Positions 61,933 to 64,000 of a stretch of DNA of 64,000 nt are shown here, piece after piece (positions within the stretch are counted from its first letter, which is position 1; the number at the start of each line of letters is the position of its first letter). A program made the position numbers and the translations under genes. The notes under the pieces were generated by a model, which worked only from the letters and a program-made list of their open reading frames with translations, ran no database searches and was not told where the DNA came from. Location of the stretch: the NCBI RefSeq assembly GCF_040932485.1, contig NZ_JBFRBH010000001.1:1-64000 (forward strand), written 5' to 3'. This DNA comes from Gymnodinialimonas sp. 202GB13-11 (GTDB lineage: Bacteria > Pseudomonadota > Alphaproteobacteria > Rhodobacterales > Rhodobacteraceae).

Positions 61933-63447
61933 ATGGACAGTCGATCCCCCATCTGGGAGCTCGACGGGATCACCAAAGTGTTTCCCGGAGTGCGCGCCAA
62001 TGACGAAATTTCGATCCGGCTCTTTTCCGGCGAAATCCACGGCCTTCTGGGCGAAAACGGATGCGGGAAATCGACCCTCATCAAGATATTGTCAGGGGTT
62101 CATCAACCCGATGCGGGATCCCTGAAACTGCGCGGTGAAGCCGTTTACTTGAACACTCCTATTCATGCTCGTTCCATGGGTGTGGCAACCGTGTTTCAGG
62201 AGTTTTCATTGGCCCAGACGTTGACCGTCGCCGAAAACATCTTTCTTGGCCGGTATTTGCACCGCGGTCCGTTTGTTGATTGGGCAGGTATGAGGCGCGA
62301 AGCGGCGCGGGTTCTGCATTCTCTAGACATCGAGATCGATCCAACGCGCCTAGTTTCAAACCTCTCGGTTGCGGAACAGCAATTGGTCGAAATCGCCAAG
62401 GCCATTTCGATGGACGCGACTCTTCTTATTCTCGACGAGCCGTCAACAGCGCTGGGCGAACAGGAAATCATTGCCCTCCACGGCCTTCTGCGGCGAATGA
62501 AAGAGCGTGGCGTTGCCATCCTCTATATCTCTCATCGTTTGGACGAAGTGGTTGATCTCGTGGATACGGCGACCATTTTGAAGGACGGCAAGGTTGTGTC
62601 AACGGCGGGGGGGACCGCGTTGAACGTCCACGAGATTGTCTCAAAGATGGTCGGCGAGGACATCGACGAGCATTACCCAAAAGACCGGAATGCGACAGGC
62701 GAGACGTTGCTGGATGTTCGGAACCTACGGTCCGAAAAGGGCGCAAACGGGGCCAGCTTCCAGGTCCGGAAGGGCGAGGTTTTTGGCCTCGGCGGTGTCA
62801 TCGGCTCCGGGCGCACAGAGATCGCGCGCGCTATCTTTGGCGCGGACCCGGCTAGCGCAGGTGAGATTGAGGTCGATGGAAAGTCGTTCCGGCCAAGGCA
62901 TACGCGTGATGCCATCGCAGCCGGGTTGGCCCTAGTGCCAGAGAACCGCAAATTTGACGGCCTGTTTTTCAATTTTAATGGCGGCCCCAACATGACCTCC
63001 GCGGCATTGGACAAGATCCGAAGCAAATTTCTGTTGAGCCATCGTCACGAAGCCACGGTCGCACAGGACTTCATTCGTGATCTGGAGATTTCGCCCGCCG
63101 CAGCCCAGAAATTCGTCAACTTGTTGTCCGGCGGCAATCAGCAAAAGATCGTCATCGCGCGGTGGCTGTTTGCCCAGTCTCGCGTGCTCTTGTTGGATGA
63201 GCCGACGCAAGGCATCGATATCGGGGCCAAAGTTGCCGTCTACAAATTGATCAATGAGCTCACTGCGCGCGGTTGCGCCGTGGTTCTGATCAGCTCTGAC
63301 CATAATGAACTGATCGCGATGAGCGATCGGATCGGCATCGTTCGTGATGGTGCCGTCGTTGAAACGCTGCCCGCCGGAGAGGTCACACCGGCCCATCTGG
63401 TGCAGGCGTCGGCCCATGTCGATGCCGCAGCCTACGCCGCCGCTTGA
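61933..63447 (+). CDS. CUT2 sugar ABC transporter ATPase (RbsA-like)
   Basis: The protein has 504 residues and two fused ATPase domains. The first has Walker A GENGCGKST (40-48), signature LSVAEQQ and Walker B LLILDEPS. The second has the degenerate Walker A GVIGSGRTE, signature LSGGNQQK and LLLDEPTQGIDIGAK, a combination that defines RbsA-type proteins. It is 63 bp after the binding-protein stop and 12 bp before the permease gene. Confidence 0.94.
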   Translation: MDSRSPIWELDGITKVFPGVRANDEISIRLFSGEIHGLLGENGCGKSTLIKILSGVHQPDAGSLKLRGEAVYLNTPIHARSMGVATVFQEFSLAQTLTVAENIFLGRYLHRGPFVDWAGMRREAARVLHSLDIEIDPTRLVSNLSVAEQQLVEIAKAISMDATLLILDEPSTALGEQEIIALHGLLRRMKERGVAILYISHRLDEVVDLVDTATILKDGKVVSTAGGTALNVHEIVSKMVGEDIDEHYPKDRNATGETLLDVRNLRSEKGANGASFQVRKGEVFGLGGVIGSGRTEIARAIFGADPASAGEIEVDGKSFRPRHTRDAIAAGLALVPENRKFDGLFFNFNGGPNMTSAALDKIRSKFLLSHRHEATVAQDFIRDLEISPAAAQKFVNLLSGGNQQKIVIARWLFAQSRVLLLDEPTQGIDIGAKVAVYKLINELTARGCAVVLISSDHNELIAMSDRIGIVRDGAVVETLPAGEVTPAHLVQASAHVDAAAYAAA

Positions 63448-63459
63448 GGAGGAAAGACC

Positions 63460-64000
63460 ATGCCGCAATCCAGTTTCGTTCGGCGCATTGCAGCACAGGA
63501 GTATTTTGGACCGTTGGTCGCGCTCCTTATCATTGTGGCGTTTGTCGCCCTAACCACCCCCAATTTCCTTGAGCCGCAAAACTTCCGCAATATTGCACTC
63601 CAGGTTTCGATCCTCTCAATCGTCGCCATTGGGTCGACGATTGTGATCATCACGGGCGGCATCGATCTGTCCCCCGGATCGATGATTGCGTTCCTATCGA
63701 TGTGTTTGGCCGTGTTTATCAAAAATCAGGGCCTTGATCTTTGGTTGGCGATCCCGCTGACGTTGCTGATCGGTTGCGGCCTCGGCGTCGTGAACGGCAT
63801 CTTGGTGGCCTATGTCGGCATCCCAGCCTTCATTGTAACGCTCGCGGGCTTATCAGCTTTCAAAGGTCTTGCGCTAACCCTCAATGGGGGCACCCCGGCC
63901 TTTTCCTTGTCTCCTCAATTGGGCGAGATCTTCTACGGCACATTCTTGGGGCTGCCGTTGCCATTCTTCTATGTGATTGGCGCCTATTTCTTGTTCACCA
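63460..64000 (+). CDS. CUT2 sugar ABC transporter permease (RbsC-like), partial
   Basis: The start at 63460 (MPQSSFVRRIAAQEYFGP) follows GAGGAGGAAA. The first 180 residues are visible and the gene runs off the end of the window. Family features are TTPNFLEPQNFRNIALQ, the motif IVIITGGIDLSPGSMIAFLS and VNGILVAYVGIPAFIVTLAG, all standard for RbsC-like permeases. It completes the binding-protein, ATPase and permease set. Confidence 0.95.
   Translation, partial: MPQSSFVRRIAAQEYFGPLVALLIIVAFVALTTPNFLEPQNFRNIALQVSILSIVAIGSTIVIITGGIDLSPGSMIAFLSMCLAVFIKNQGLDLWLAIPLTLLIGCGLGVVNGILVAYVGIPAFIVTLAGLSAFKGLALTLNGGTPAFSLSPQLGEIFYGTFLGLPLPFFYVIGAYFLFT

Noticed and set aside
1-64000. CRISPR arrays, tRNA or rRNA genes
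   Set aside because: No regularly spaced repeats and no recognisable tRNA or rRNA segments were seen when reading the window; a computed scan would be needed to exclude short tRNAs.

Overview
The window looks like an accessory region of an alphaproteobacterium, most probably a Roseobacter-group member of the Rhodobacteraceae. Supporting signs are a DmdA/GcvT-like protein, a GFA protein, CUT1 and CUT2 sugar importers, an Lrp-controlled catabolic operon, moderately high G+C, and many decaying insertion sequences. The assignment rests on gene content and style only. No rRNA, tRNA, CRISPR array or replication origin was seen.

Layout. 0-5.3 kb: an IS110/IS1111 remnant, a LysR regulator, DUF2798 and aldo/keto reductase genes, then wreckage of an intradiol dioxygenase and an MFS transporter. 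5.3-9.7 kb: an Lrp-type regulator divergent from a five-gene catabolic operon (NIPSNAP, cyclase, aminotransferase, SDR, FAH hydrolase). That operon is decaying: the aminotransferase has Glu where its PLP lysine should be, and the hydrolase is frameshifted. 9.9-15.2 kb: a small tyrosine recombinase, an orphan PAS histidine kinase, and DmdA-like, creatininase-like and GFA genes. 15.5-18.1 kb: a TetR / hydrolase / NmrA module with two clear operators. 18.5-21.1 kb: a dead IS110 transposase next to an intact IS1111-type element whose 3' non-coding part may carry a guide RNA. 21.2-24.1 kb: a MerR regulator with a textbook 19-bp-spacer promoter, an MFS exporter and an adenosine-deaminase family enzyme.

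25.3-33.8 kb is a stress/envelope block: a PRC-barrel protein, GlsB, AI-2E-type, BrkB-type, DUF3618, a holin-like protein, a 22-residue membrane peptide, DUF892, a Crp/Fnr regulator, a transglutaminase-like protein and CsbD. 34.2-39.5 kb is a candidate defence locus: a 1010-residue type IIG-like nuclease-methylase, then a three-Cys-motif DUF5131 protein and its partner TcmP. Two tail-to-tail IS1182 elements follow it (39.6-42.7 kb), one of them dead.

43.2-64.0 kb is a large, apparently intact carbohydrate/polyol locus. A leftward operon encodes a CUT1 importer with two different ATPases, an FGGY kinase, a HAD phosphatase and a small membrane protein. A rightward operon encodes two SDRs, a KDPG-type aldolase, two zinc dehydrogenases, a GlpK-like kinase, a shikimate-dehydrogenase-like protein, a cupin phosphoglucose isomerase, a D-hydroxyacid dehydrogenase, a UlaG-like lactonase and a CUT2 importer that runs off the window. 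Related A/T-rich motifs occur in three promoter regions of this locus and suggest one common regulator outside the window. The substrate cannot be named from sequence alone.
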